Positions 43,195 through 52,563 of a stretch of DNA of 62,355 nt are shown in pieces (position 1 is the first letter of the stretch; every line of letters starts with the position of its first letter). The DNA is taken from the NCBI GenBank assembly GCA_023416585.1, contig JAEZHM010000098.1, positions 1-62,355 of the forward strand, given 5' to 3'. The notes below the pieces were generated by a model that ran no database searches, had not been told where the DNA came from, and saw nothing but the letters and a program-made list of their open reading frames with translations. This DNA is from Bacillota bacterium. GTDB taxonomy: Bacteria > Bacillota > Clostridia > Christensenellales > Aristaeellaceae. Position numbers and translations under genes: made by a program.

Positions 43195-44058
43195 TTACCC
43201 CTTCACGGCCCCGGCAGAGAGCCCGCCCACGATATACTTCTGGAAATAGAAGAACACAAAGAAGATAGGCACCATGGCCACAAATGCGGCCGACATCATT
43301 TCGCCCCAGACTACGCCTATGTTCTGGTTGAAGTACAGGTACAGGCCCACCATCAGGGGCTTATAGCGCTCCTCATCGATCAGGATGGAGGGTAGAACGT
43401 AATCGTTCCAAGAGGCCAGGAAGGTGTTGAAGCCTACCACCACCAGCCCGGGGATGGCCAGGGGCAGCACGATCTTCAATATGATCTGCATGCCGTTGCA
43501 GCCGTCCAGCCGCGCGGATTCCTCCACGCTGATGGGCAAACCCTTGATGAAAGCCTTGGCAAACCAAATACCCAGCGGAAGGCAGGTGGCCGTTTGGAAC
43601 AGGATGAGCCCCTGCAGCGTATTGTTCAGTTTCATATTTACCGCCATGGTAAACATGGGTATCAGCAAACCTATGCCTGGGATCAGATAGCAGAACAGGA
43701 TCAGGTGGGAGAAGAGCCTGCTTCCTTTAAAGGGAATCCTGACCAGGCTGTAGGCGGCGAACAGGCTGATGAATATGGTAATGGCCGATGTGGTGGTGGA
43801 AACGATCACGCTGTTTAAAAAGAAGGTGGGCAGGCCGTATTGATTGGTGGAGCTGCCGATCCTTCCGCTTAAGACCGTTGCGTAGTGCCTTAGGGTAACA
43901 GTGGAAAAGTTGGGCAGGAAGTTGGGCGGGTAGCTGAGTGTTTCATTGATGGGGCGCAGCGAGGTCAGCAGCAGCCAGTAGATAGGGAAGATTACCACGC
44001 ACACCACGAGCACCGAAAAAACCATTCGCATGATCCGTTTTATTGTTTTCGCTGTCAT
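43195..44058 (-). CDS. Sugar ABC transporter permease, MalG type
   Basis: 287 aa with six membrane helices. The EAA loop is VEESARLDGCNGMQI near residue 178-190. The C-terminus QKYIVGGLSAGAVKG is the conserved MalG-family ending. The ATG overlaps the stop of the upstream permease gene (ATGA), so the pair is translationally coupled. It is a distinct transporter from the 26290/27174 pair. Confidence 0.92.
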   Translation of the reverse strand: MTAKTIKRIMRMVFSVLVVCVVIFPIYWLLLTSLRPINETLSYPPNFLPNFSTVTLRHYATVLSGRIGSSTNQYGLPTFFLNSVIVSTTTSAITIFISLFAAYSLVRIPFKGSRLFSHLILFCYLIPGIGLLIPMFTMAVNMKLNNTLQGLILFQTATCLPLGIWFAKAFIKGLPISVEESARLDGCNGMQIILKIVLPLAIPGLVVVGFNTFLASWNDYVLPSILIDEERYKPLMVGLYLYFNQNIGVVWGEMMSAAFVAMVPIFFVFFYFQKYIVGGLSAGAVKG

Positions 44059-44936
44059 ACTGCATCTTCTCCAAAGGTTTTAATGAGTACGAAGTACGCG
44101 ATCAGCACCGTGAGTATCAGCATTACGCCGATGGCCGCGCCTTTCCCGCCACGGAAGGATTGGAATCCTATCTGGTAATACCACATGGGCAGTGTGGTGG
44201 TGGCTTCCGCCGGGCCGCCCTGAGTAAGCAGATAAATGGATTCAAATGTTTTGAACGCGGCTGCAAAGCGCACGATGATCAGGGTAATCAACGAAGGCTT
44301 GATGGTGGGCAGCGTGATGGCGGTGAAAATGCGGAAGCTCCCAGCGCCATCGATGCGCGCGCTTTCGTTAAGCTCTGAGGGGACCTGCTTTAACGCGTTT
44401 GTCAATACCAGTATGGAGAAGGGGAGGAAGTGCCACACGGCAACTGCGATGGTGGCGCCCATGGCGGTACTTGGCGAGCCCAGCCAGTTCTGAACACCGA
44501 CTAAGCCCAGCACATCGGAGAAAAGATAGTTGAATACGCCGTAGCTGTAGTCGTACAGCAGCGTGAACACGAAGGCGGAGGACATGTACGACGTAACCCA
44601 GGGCAGCAGGATCAGCGCGAACAGCACCCTCTTTACCTTGAACTCAAAGTGCATTAGAAGAGCAATGCCCATGCTGATTACGATGCTGATGACCGTTACG
44701 CTCACCGTAAATAGAAGTGACTTTGCAATGGCGGTCCAGAAAGAGGGCTCGGAAAACATCCACCCATAGTTTTGCAGCCCGATGAAATTCAGCCTGTCCG
44801 GCCGCAAAAGGTTCTTGTTCGTAAGGCTGGTGACCACAAGATCCACCATGGGCCGCAGGAACAAAAGAGCAAGAAGCAACACGGCCGGAGTAAGCAGGGC
44901 GAGTCCAAACAAGGTTTGTTTCGTTTTAGCCGCCAT
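44055..44936 (-). CDS. Sugar ABC transporter permease, MalF type
   Basis: 293 aa, six membrane helices, EAA loop LNESARIDGAGSFRIF near 190-205. Start ATG 44936 (MAAKTKQTL) has GAGGTGG upstream; a TTG four codons earlier is less likely. First gene of the minus-strand import unit. Its 5' region contains the palindrome ATTAACGTTAAT just before the ribosome site, a position suited to a LacI-type roadblock. Confidence 0.9.
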   Translation of the reverse strand: MAAKTKQTLFGLALLTPAVLLLALLFLRPMVDLVVTSLTNKNLLRPDRLNFIGLQNYGWMFSEPSFWTAIAKSLLFTVSVTVISIVISMGIALLMHFEFKVKRVLFALILLPWVTSYMSSAFVFTLLYDYSYGVFNYLFSDVLGLVGVQNWLGSPSTAMGATIAVAVWHFLPFSILVLTNALKQVPSELNESARIDGAGSFRIFTAITLPTIKPSLITLIIVRFAAAFKTFESIYLLTQGGPAEATTTLPMWYYQIGFQSFRGGKGAAIGVMLILTVLIAYFVLIKTFGEDAV

Positions 44937-44949
44937 ACGCCACCTCAAT

Positions 44950-44961
44950 ATTAACGTTAAT
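44950..44961. promoter_or_regulatory. Candidate LacI-type operator before permease genes
   Basis: ATTAACGTTAAT is a perfect 12-bp palindrome centred on CG, as in most LacI-family sites, 14 bp before the start codon. It differs from the TGCATTAATG sites, so a second regulator such as a CcpA-like protein is possible. Confidence 0.5.
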
Positions 44962-45125
44962 AATTAATTCAATAAAATCTAAATTTATAGTATCATAGAA
45001 TAGAGAATTGTCAAGCCATCTGGCAAAATTTTTAAGTGATAACAGCAAATTTTGACTGCCTTATTTTCAAGCTGCCTCGTTTTGTGACAAATCAGAACAA
45101 AAGAACAAGCAATGCTGTGTTTTCG

Positions 45126-45154
45126 TTGAATTTATGGGACTATAAAGTTATAAT
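45126..45154 (+). promoter_or_regulatory. Probable sigma-A promoter of Ig-repeat gene
   Basis: TTGAAT (45126-45131), 17-bp spacer and perfect TATAAT (45149-45154), 52 bp before the start codon. Confidence 0.6.
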
Positions 45155-45206
45155 GCGTATAGATTATCTCTGTCCATGGTTTGCTTATACAAAGGAGGAA
45201 CTGTTA

Positions 45207-48200
45207 ATGAATGCAAGGCGGATTATCAGCATATTTCTGTGCCTCACGCTATTATTTGCCCTGTATCCTGCGGCCGCGCCGGCAGAAATGGTCCCTGCGG
45301 CGCCTCAAATCATTTCACCCGCAAATGGCATCTTTACGGTGAATAACAAGCCTACATATACGGGAACTTCAGATCCCGGAACCACCGTAAGCGTTAAGGT
45401 AAATGAAGCGGATGTGGGTTCCGCGACGGTTGACGCGTCAGGCAACTGGAGCATAACGCACAGTTCCCCTTTGAGTGATGGAAGCTATACCGTATATGCG
45501 GTGGCATCGGACGGAGCGGGCTATACAAGCTCCCCATCCAATGCCATTACATTTACGGTGGATACTACCGCTCCCGCTGCGCCTGAAGTCATAACGCCCG
45601 AACACGGAAGCGCCACGAACGACGACACTCCGGACATTACGGGTACGGCTGAAGCCGGCAGTACCATCACCATTTATGTGGATTCCTCCGTCGTGGGCGC
45701 AACGGCTGCCAGCGGGTCGGGCAATTGGAGCTTTACGCTTACCGCCGCCCTTTCCGATGGAGACCACACTGTTGAAGCAACGGCCCAGGACGCGGCGGGA
45801 AATATAAGCTTTTTTTCAGATTCTAATCAATTTACGGTCGATACTGTGCCGCCTGGCGCGCCTTCAGTCATAACGCCGGAAGACGGAAGCAGAACAGCGG
45901 ATAGCACGCCTGCCATTTCGGGGCAGGCCGGCAATAGCAATACTGTCACAGTCATTGTGGACGGAGCTGCCGTGGAAACCGTAACGCCCGATGGGCAGGG
46001 CAACTGGAGCTTTACTCCGGACTTTGCCCTTGCCGATGGCTCCCATTCGGTAAAGGCAATAGCAACGGATATGGCGGGAAATACCAGTGTTGATTCCAAT
46101 ACAAACACATTTACGGTAGACGCAACACCGCCCGACGCGCCTGTTGTAATAACGCCTGCCAATGGAAGCAGCACAAGATTCAGCACCCCCGCTTTATCGG
46201 GAACGGCAGAGTCAAACAGTACGGTCACCGTGATTGTGGACGGGATCGTATTAGGAACCACAATAGCCGACGGATCCGGAAACTGGAGCTTTGTGCAGCC
46301 CTCCCAATTGACCGAGGGATCCCATACGGTAAGGGCGACGGCAGCGGATGCCGTTGGAAATACAAGCGTGGATTCTAACACAAACAATTTCACAGTAGAT
46401 ATTACGCCGCCCGCTGCGCCCGCTGTGAGTACGCCTGCCAACGGAAGCGGCACAAATGACAACACACCTGCCTACTTAGGTACGGCTGAGGCAAACAGCA
46501 CCGTAACCGTCTTTTCGGACGGTACGGCCCAAGGAACCACTACCGCTGATGGGGCCGGAAACTGGAGCTTTACCCAGCTTACCCCCCTTACCGACGGGCC
46601 CCATAGCGTGAAGGCAACAGCAGCGGATGCTGCCGGGAACACCAGTGTCGACTCCAATACAAATTCATTCACGGTGGATACAACACCGCCCGCCCCACCT
46701 GTTGTGAATTCGCCGCCAAACGGATACAGCACAAATTACAGCACGCCTTCCTATTTGGGTACGGCTGTGGCCGGCAATGCCGTTAAAATCTATGTAGACG
46801 GTGCTGTCGTGGGCACTGTGACGGCGAACGAAAACGGTATTTGGTTTCTGATCCAGCCCACGCCTCTTGCCGATGGATCCCACACCGTAAAGGCAACGAC
46901 GGCAGACGCTTTTGGCAATACAAGCCAGGATTCCAATGTAAACACTTTTACGGTGGATATCATTCCGCCTGCCAAGCCTTCTATTGTGCCTTCGTTCGGA
47001 ATCCAAGCATATATTCCTCAGCCCCAATTTTACGGATCAGCCGAAGTGAACAGCACCGTGACCATTTATGTGGATAATGACGACGTTGGCACCACGATAG
47101 CCCGTGGAACCTGGAATTTCACAATACCTACCCCGCTTAGCGATGGCGCACATACCATTTATGTAACGGCAAGGGACGCTGCGGGGAATTACAGCTCTTA
47201 TTCCAACATAATCACGTTTACCGTGGATACGGTTCCGCCCGCCGCGCCGGTGATAACCGCGCCCGCAAGCGGCAGTACCACAAACGACAGCACGCCGGAT
47301 ATTAAGGGAACGGCAGAAGCGTTAAGCACCATTCTCCTCTATAGGAACGGGGGTTATGCCGGTACCGTGACTGCCGACGGATCGGGAAATTGGTCCTTTA
47401 CGCCAGCCTCGCCCCTTAAGGACGCAAACCATACCGTAAAAGCAAAAGCGAGGGATGCTGCGGGCTGGGATAGCGTTTTTTCTACCGAATGCGCATTTAC
47501 AGTGGATACATCCCTGCCTGTCAGTATTGCCGCCATTATGGGCGTGACACCTCCCGTAAAGGGCGCAGCGCCCGTTACCCATATCACGGAGACAAACGAG
47601 TATACGGGCATAGTTGCCTGGTCGCCTGATGATGCGGCGTTCAAGCCCGGAACCGTCTATACGGCAACGGTCACTTTGAGTGCAAAGGCAGGCTTCAGAT
47701 TCAGGGACGTAACGGCAAACTTCTTTACTGTTAACGGCGCCGCGGCAACCAATGAGGCTGGCGCTGGCGTGGTAAAAACGGTGTTCCCTGCGACTTTAGC
47801 CTTTGTGAACGCGCAATTGAGCCCCGCAGCCTTCACGCATGACCTGTACGCGCCTGCTGGTGCGGCAGCACAGATCATATTCAATGATGCACAGTCGGTA
47901 ACGGGTATGGTCCTGGGGTCGAAATCCTTATCTTCCCCCGCCGACTATACGGTAAGCGGAAACACGCTGACCATACAAAAAAGCTTTCTTGCCGGGCTGG
48001 GGCTGAAAAAGGATGATTCCCTTTCGTTCCAGATCCTGTTTGACGCGGGCGCCGAGGCTGTGCTGAGTATGACCGTTGTCAACAGCGCGCCAGCCATGTA
48101 TAACGTTACCTTCTACGACAGGAACGAAACACATGCCGTTAAAACAGTGCAGGCGGGCTTAAGCTTGGGCAGCACGCTATGGCCGGTAAATCCAAGGTGG

Positions 48201-49097
48201 AGCGGCCATACATTCGGCGGCTGGTATACGGGACAAAACGGTACGGGCATCGCGTTCACCGCTAATACGTCTGTAAACAGCGAGGTAAATGTGTATGCAA
48301 AATGGAGCGTAAGCGCGCCAGACTTAAGCCAGGAAGACGGAGAACAAACACCCCAGCCGCAGGTTTTGTTAAATGGCGGCACCACAAATATGGTCACGGT
48401 GGGCCCTGATCCAAACGGATTGGTCGCACAGATTCTTACCGTGGGCACGGGAGGCCTGGGATCACTCATGCAGCCTGGATTCCAGCTTTCAGTAATGTCT
48501 TTTTCCCAGCCGCCCCCCGCGCCAGTCTACATGCCTCCGACTATAGTCCAATCGTTATACAGCAACGCTTTGCCGTCTCTTCCGGCGCCACCTTCTGCTA
48601 ACCAGGCGGGTTTCAGCAGCATTGCCGCTATGACATTCCCCGGCGGCTTGATAAGCGATGCCGGCGGGGGCTTAGGCACGCTGACGTATCAAACCGATAT
48701 AGGAAGCACCTCAATGCCTTCCAACCTGCTAAGCCCGGGTGGGGCGCAGGGCATACCGGCGGGGACGGACGCGACCATCACGATCCTGTCGGGCGGCATC
48801 GGGGCAGGGCCGGGCTCTATGAGCGCTCCATTTCAGAACCTGCAGGTGACCAATTTCGGCTTGAGTATGGGTGGTGTTCCGGTTTTGCAGTCTAATCCCG
48901 CCGCGCAGATGCTGATGTCCATCCCCTATACACTCACCGGCCCGGCAGTGGCTAACCCACAAAACCTTGCCGTGATGCATATTGACGAAACCGGCGCGAC
49001 AAGCATCATACCCGGCAGCCGGTATAACCGGGAAACCGGGACCATGGACTTTACAACCACTCTGTTCGGCTGCTTCGTGATACTTTACCAGCCATAG
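45207..49097 (+). CDS. Large secreted Ig-like repeat protein
   Basis: 1296 aa. Start ATG 45207 follows AAAGGAGGAA; the longer open frame to 45036 would bury the signal peptide. The signal peptide ends APAEM. Eight Big_13-type Ig repeats of about 90-93 aa follow (to about residue 770). Each has the pattern P..(G)S..TNDxTP...GTAE..STV..Y.DG, ADGSGNWSFT, L.DGxHTVKA.A.DAAGNTS and FTVDTTPPAAP. Then come an X2-like domain (PAAFTHDLY to SLSFQILFD) and one InlB-type B-repeat (VTFYDRN to VYAKW). A Gly/Pro/Ser-rich C-terminus of about 300 aa follows. No LPXTG or SLH motif is seen, so surface attachment is unclear. Probably an adhesin-like exoprotein. Confidence 0.9.
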   Translation: MNARRIISIFLCLTLLFALYPAAAPAEMVPAAPQIISPANGIFTVNNKPTYTGTSDPGTTVSVKVNEADVGSATVDASGNWSITHSSPLSDGSYTVYAVASDGAGYTSSPSNAITFTVDTTAPAAPEVITPEHGSATNDDTPDITGTAEAGSTITIYVDSSVVGATAASGSGNWSFTLTAALSDGDHTVEATAQDAAGNISFFSDSNQFTVDTVPPGAPSVITPEDGSRTADSTPAISGQAGNSNTVTVIVDGAAVETVTPDGQGNWSFTPDFALADGSHSVKAIATDMAGNTSVDSNTNTFTVDATPPDAPVVITPANGSSTRFSTPALSGTAESNSTVTVIVDGIVLGTTIADGSGNWSFVQPSQLTEGSHTVRATAADAVGNTSVDSNTNNFTVDITPPAAPAVSTPANGSGTNDNTPAYLGTAEANSTVTVFSDGTAQGTTTADGAGNWSFTQLTPLTDGPHSVKATAADAAGNTSVDSNTNSFTVDTTPPAPPVVNSPPNGYSTNYSTPSYLGTAVAGNAVKIYVDGAVVGTVTANENGIWFLIQPTPLADGSHTVKATTADAFGNTSQDSNVNTFTVDIIPPAKPSIVPSFGIQAYIPQPQFYGSAEVNSTVTIYVDNDDVGTTIARGTWNFTIPTPLSDGAHTIYVTARDAAGNYSSYSNIITFTVDTVPPAAPVITAPASGSTTNDSTPDIKGTAEALSTILLYRNGGYAGTVTADGSGNWSFTPASPLKDANHTVKAKARDAAGWDSVFSTECAFTVDTSLPVSIAAIMGVTPPVKGAAPVTHITETNEYTGIVAWSPDDAAFKPGTVYTATVTLSAKAGFRFRDVTANFFTVNGAAATNEAGAGVVKTVFPATLAFVNAQLSPAAFTHDLYAPAGAAAQIIFNDAQSVTGMVLGSKSLSSPADYTVSGNTLTIQKSFLAGLGLKKDDSLSFQILFDAGAEAVLSMTVVNSAPAMYNVTFYDRNETHAVKTVQAGLSLGSTLWPVNPRWSGHTFGGWYTGQNGTGIAFTANTSVNSEVNVYAKWSVSAPDLSQEDGEQTPQPQVLLNGGTTNMVTVGPDPNGLVAQILTVGTGGLGSLMQPGFQLSVMSFSQPPPAPVYMPPTIVQSLYSNALPSLPAPPSANQAGFSSIAAMTFPGGLISDAGGGLGTLTYQTDIGSTSMPSNLLSPGGAQGIPAGTDATITILSGGIGAGPGSMSAPFQNLQVTNFGLSMGGVPVLQSNPAAQMLMSIPYTLTGPAVANPQNLAVMHIDETGATSIIPGSRYNRETGTMDFTTTLFGCFVILYQP

Positions 49098-49114
49098 GCA
49101 ACAGGAGAAAAAGA

Positions 49115-49156
49115 AAGCCTGAGGGGCGATGCATGCATTATCCCTCAGGCTTTTCT
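49115..49156. terminator. Bidirectional terminator
   Basis: AAAGCCTGAGGG (49115-49126) pairs with CCCTCAGGCTTT (49143-49154), with A tract before and T tract after. It serves the Ig-repeat gene and, on the other strand, the YARHG gene ending at 49212. Confidence 0.85.
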
Positions 49157-49211
49157 TATGCTTCTATACCAATGAACATTCATGCGCCGCAATAGCCCCA
49201 TTCTAAAGGCA

Positions 49212-50114
49212 TTATTCAGGCGCAATGCAGGAAAAGGGGATAAAGCCCCGGATGGTGCCCACATCCGAACTGGGAACGTCCACATAGGCCCAGCCCTCAA
49301 CCTCCGCAAGATAAATCACATGATCGCCGGACTTCAGCGATGTCAGGGTGCGCCGGTCCCAAAAGGGATCATCGGTGAGGCTGCATTCGTTGATCACCGT
49401 ATAATCCCTGTCCTCGAACATAAGGGACGGCGCATTGACTGTTTCCGGCAATGCTTGCGCGCTCACGTACCCTATGCGCATTCCGCCCGCGTCCACACTG
49501 TAGGAAACAAGGAGCCATTGCCCTTCCCAGCCGCCGATATACACTTCCTCATTGGTGGAGCAGTAGGCTTTGCCTTTGGCGCCGCGGTAGTAGTATTCCC
49601 CCGGGCCGGAATATACGGGCAGCTTCCCGTTTCTTGCGGAAAAATGGTATTCCGCAAGGCATGGGAAGCCCTCGTTCGCAATGTTTACGCCGCCGTCATG
49701 ATAACCTGCGCCGCTGTCGTTTTCCAGCATTGCGTCTTCTATGGACCGGCCGTCAGGGTTCAAAGTGCCGCTTGATTTCATCTGCTGGCGGACTCCCTTT
49801 ACCAGCCGCTCGTTGTCCCACTCCAGGCCTGTCTGCACATCGGAATAGGTGAAGCCCGGGTTTTCATGGTACCAATCCTGCTGCGTAAAGTAGGGATAAT
49901 ACTTTCCGTCCCGTTTGAACGGCATGCCGTACCTGGCGAAAATCTCGTTCAGGATATAGCCCAGCGCATCGTAATCCCAGTTCCATAGCTCATTTTCCGT
50001 AAGGCGGCGCGCATTGCTGTCCGGGATCAGGTAAAAGTTGTAGGCCAGCGCCGTCTGGGTGAGTATGGCCAGCGCCAAACATACCGCCAGCACAAAGGAT
50101 GCAGCCCTTTTCAT
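49212..50114 (-). CDS. Secreted YARHG-domain protein
   Basis: 300 aa. Signal peptide to about residue 24 (ALAYNF). The YARHG domain (about 35-115) shows IPDSNARRLTENELWNW, LNEIFARYGMPF and YFTQQDWY, the pattern that names the family (Y-A-R-H-G position here F-A-R-Y-G). An SH3-like C-terminal half follows (GPGEYYYRGAKGKAY, EVYIGGWEGQWLLVSY). YARHG proteins are exported and thought to bind peptidoglycan. Start ATG 50114 has GGGAGG ten bases upstream. Probably in one operon with the SH3b gene 29 bp upstream. Confidence 0.87.
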   Translation of the reverse strand: MKRAASFVLAVCLALAILTQTALAYNFYLIPDSNARRLTENELWNWDYDALGYILNEIFARYGMPFKRDGKYYPYFTQQDWYHENPGFTYSDVQTGLEWDNERLVKGVRQQMKSSGTLNPDGRSIEDAMLENDSGAGYHDGGVNIANEGFPCLAEYHFSARNGKLPVYSGPGEYYYRGAKGKAYCSTNEEVYIGGWEGQWLLVSYSVDAGGMRIGYVSAQALPETVNAPSLMFEDRDYTVINECSLTDDPFWDRRTLTSLKSGDHVIYLAEVEGWAYVDVPSSDVGTIRGFIPFSCIAPE

Positions 50115-50143
50115 TATTTTGGCCTCCCGGATGCTAAACAGCT

Positions 50144-50878
50144 TTAGTTTGTCAAATATGCCTTTCGCATATAGCCTGTGCTCCCGTCGGAAGTCCTGAC
50201 GTAAGCATATGTTTGATCGGCATAGTAGTCGAGCATTTCGATGGCCGACCCGTCATTGTACCGGCCCAGGTTCCTGCCGCTCACTGAGGATGGCTGGTCG
50301 TACAGGTAGCAGTAGCCTTTGGGCGTTCCGCCTACATAATAGATTTCACCGTCTGTCATCCCGCCCTCGCCAGCGTCTTCCCAGTTGAAGGACAGGCAGG
50401 CCTTGCGGATATATCCTGTCTTGTCGTAGGCGGTATAAACCTTTGCGTAATTCTCGTCCGCATACCAGTCCAATATAATAATCCCTTCGCCATTATTGTA
50501 CTGGCCCAGGTTCGTGCCGTTTACGGAGGAGGGCCGGTCATACAGGTAGCAGTAGCCGTTGGGATCCGTGCTGTTCACAAAGGCAAAGTCGTAACATTGT
50601 TCCAGTGAGGACAGGCTGGTTTTCCGCATATATCCCACCTGGCCGTCGCAGGTGGAAACATACGCGTATGTCGTATCGGCGTTCCAGTCCAGCGCTTCGA
50701 TCCAGGCACCGTTGTTGTACTGGCCCAGGTTTCTGCCATTCACAGAGGAGGGCTGATCGTACAGGTAGCAGTAGCCGTTGGGTTGCGTGCTGGTTACGAT
50801 ATAGGCGTCGGCAAGGGCAAGGCAGCATACGGACAGGAGCGCCGCAAGAATAAGGGCAAAGAGCATCCATTTTTTCAA
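50144..50878 (-). CDS. Secreted protein with three SH3b repeats
   Basis: 244 aa from TTG 50878, with AGGGAGGG at six-base spacing. Signal peptide ends ALA before DAYIV. Three repeats of about 70 aa follow the pattern PNGYCYLYD(Q/R)PSSVNGRNLGQYNNG...LDWYAD..YAKV.....GYMRKA. The third repeat is preceded by a short acidic linker (EDAGEGGMTD). Repeat similarity at DNA level suggests recent duplication. The protein probably binds cell-wall peptides. First gene of the two-gene unit with the YARHG gene. Confidence 0.87.
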   Translation of the reverse strand: MKKWMLFALILAALLSVCCLALADAYIVTSTQPNGYCYLYDQPSSVNGRNLGQYNNGAWIEALDWNADTTYAYVSTCDGQVGYMRKTSLSSLEQCYDFAFVNSTDPNGYCYLYDRPSSVNGTNLGQYNNGEGIIILDWYADENYAKVYTAYDKTGYIRKACLSFNWEDAGEGGMTDGEIYYVGGTPKGYCYLYDQPSSVSGRNLGRYNDGSAIEMLDYYADQTYAYVRTSDGSTGYMRKAYLTN

Positions 50879-51117
50879 AGTGATCCCTCCCTATGATTTT
50901 TCTATATATGTTATGAGCAGCAAATGTTTACTTGCCTATAAAGGTATATCAGACTTTTGTTAAGATTTTACCTATTGTGCAAATTATAGCATGTAATGGG
51001 AAATGTGTAAATATGTAACAAGGTACGCAGGGAACTGCCAATGAAAAGACGGAATGCAGGTTTGCTGCCGCGGTGCGGAAGGCAGCGGCGGAGGATTTTG
51101 CGGGCAGCCATACACCG

Positions 51118-52146
51118 TTACTGAGGAAGATTTCCCGCCTGGATGTCGCAATCCGGCAGCTTTGCTTTGAGCGCATCCACCTGCTCCCGCGTGACCTGAG
51201 CCCCCGTCAAATCCAGCGTGTGCAGCGTTGTCAGCCCCTCCAGCGGGGTGAGGTCGGTCACCTTGGTGTTTTGTATCCATAAGACGGTAAGCTGCTTGCA
51301 GGAAGCCAGGGGATTAAGATCGCTTACCTGCGAGCCGTCGATCCACAGATTTTTCAGCATGGGGCACTGCGCAAGCGGAGAAAGATCCGTCACCGGGGTT
51401 TGCGAAAGGAATACGCCCTCCAGTATTTTGCATGACGCAAGCGGCGTCAAATCAGATACGGCTGTGCGTTCCAAGCGCAGTTCCCGAAGGTTTGGGATAG
51501 CGGTAAGCGGAGAAAGATCTAAAACCTGTGTACCGCTTGCGTCAAGTTCAGCCAAAGCGGTGCATGAAGCAAGCGGGGAAAGGTCGGATACCTGCGTAAA
51601 AGGAATGCGCAGTTTTTCAAGCTTTCTTAATCCGCTCAGCGCAGAAAGATCGCTGAAAGTGGTTGACGATAGATCAAGCTTCCAAAGCGCTTGCATGGAA
51701 GACAGCGGCGTAAAGTCATTGACAGGATTGCCGGAGAGGATCAGCGTGCTCATATTCTTCAGATCGTTCAGCGGGGAAAGATCGGCCACCTGATTGTTTT
51801 GAAGATCCAGCCATGTAAGCAGATACAGCGTAGATATGGGGGAAAGGTCTTTGATTTCATTATCATCAAGATACAATTCCGTAAGTGTGCCCAGGTGTTG
51901 TAAAGGAGTCAGGTCCTTTATTTTGCACGAGCCCAAATTCAATGCCTGCACATACGATAAACGCTGCAAAGGAACAAGCGATCCGGCGCCGCCGTTTGAA
52001 AGGTCCACATACTGTGCACTTACCTGTATGGTTTTTCCCCCGGCGCGAATAACCGAGGCTTCCTGCTTGAAATAATAAAAGATGCCTAATGAAACCAGTG
52101 CGGCAGCAAGAACGGCTGCGCCGATTATGACATGCTTCTTTTTCAT
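51118..52146 (-). CDS. Membrane-anchored leucine-rich-repeat protein
   Basis: 342 aa. KKKH and a hydrophobic helix (about 5-24) anchor the N-terminus outside-facing. About eleven internalin-like repeats of 21-22 aa fill residues 65-330, with the pattern DLSPLASCTALAELDASGTQV; the first are closer to LTPLQHLGTLTELYLDDNEIK. Such proteins mediate protein contacts at the surface. Start ATG 52146 has GGAGGAA eight bases upstream. The gene stands alone. Confidence 0.88.
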   Translation of the reverse strand: MKKKHVIIGAAVLAAALVSLGIFYYFKQEASVIRAGGKTIQVSAQYVDLSNGGAGSLVPLQRLSYVQALNLGSCKIKDLTPLQHLGTLTELYLDDNEIKDLSPISTLYLLTWLDLQNNQVADLSPLNDLKNMSTLILSGNPVNDFTPLSSMQALWKLDLSSTTFSDLSALSGLRKLEKLRIPFTQVSDLSPLASCTALAELDASGTQVLDLSPLTAIPNLRELRLERTAVSDLTPLASCKILEGVFLSQTPVTDLSPLAQCPMLKNLWIDGSQVSDLNPLASCKQLTVLWIQNTKVTDLTPLEGLTTLHTLDLTGAQVTREQVDALKAKLPDCDIQAGNLPQ

Positions 52147-52368
52147 GTGCGGTTCCTCCGGCTATTCATTTTCAATCATTGGATGCGATGATTATATACG
52201 ATACGGGACAAATCAAGAATTGTCAAGAAAAGGATGGTGTGGCTTTGTGTTTGAGCTTTCACGGATTGATTATGGTATCAATGAGTGTGATCATGCGTGA
52301 TGGGGCAATCATCTTAAGGCTGTAATGGCGTCTGTTTCTCCCTCCGGCTTTCTCCAATTATGTGACGA

Positions 52369-52456
52369 GTCATCCTGAGGGCCATGCCCGAAGGATCTTT
52401 CTATTTGGAATAGGACTTGCAGCAAAAGATCCTTCGGGCATGGCCCTCAGGATGAC
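52369..52456. repeat. Large perfect palindrome
   Basis: A 32-bp arm (52369-52400) starting GTCATCCTGAGGGCCATGCC is repeated exactly inverted at 52425-52456, around a 24-bp spacer. It would form a very stable cruciform or RNA hairpin. No gene and no T run lie beside it. Similar single arms occur at 32719 and 33559. Confidence 0.85.
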
Positions 52457-52563
52457 ATACAGGCGTGACTTGCCTTATGCAACACAGCAGCGGTGATGGT
52501 TAACAACGCTTCTTCCAATTCGCTGCTTCTGCTTTGAAAGGTCCGTAAGGCATAAGGTTTTCA

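Noticed and set aside
45036..45206. Longer N-terminus for the Ig-repeat protein
   Set aside because: It would place 57 residues before an obvious signal peptide and includes the promoter; ATG 45207 has a perfect ribosome site.
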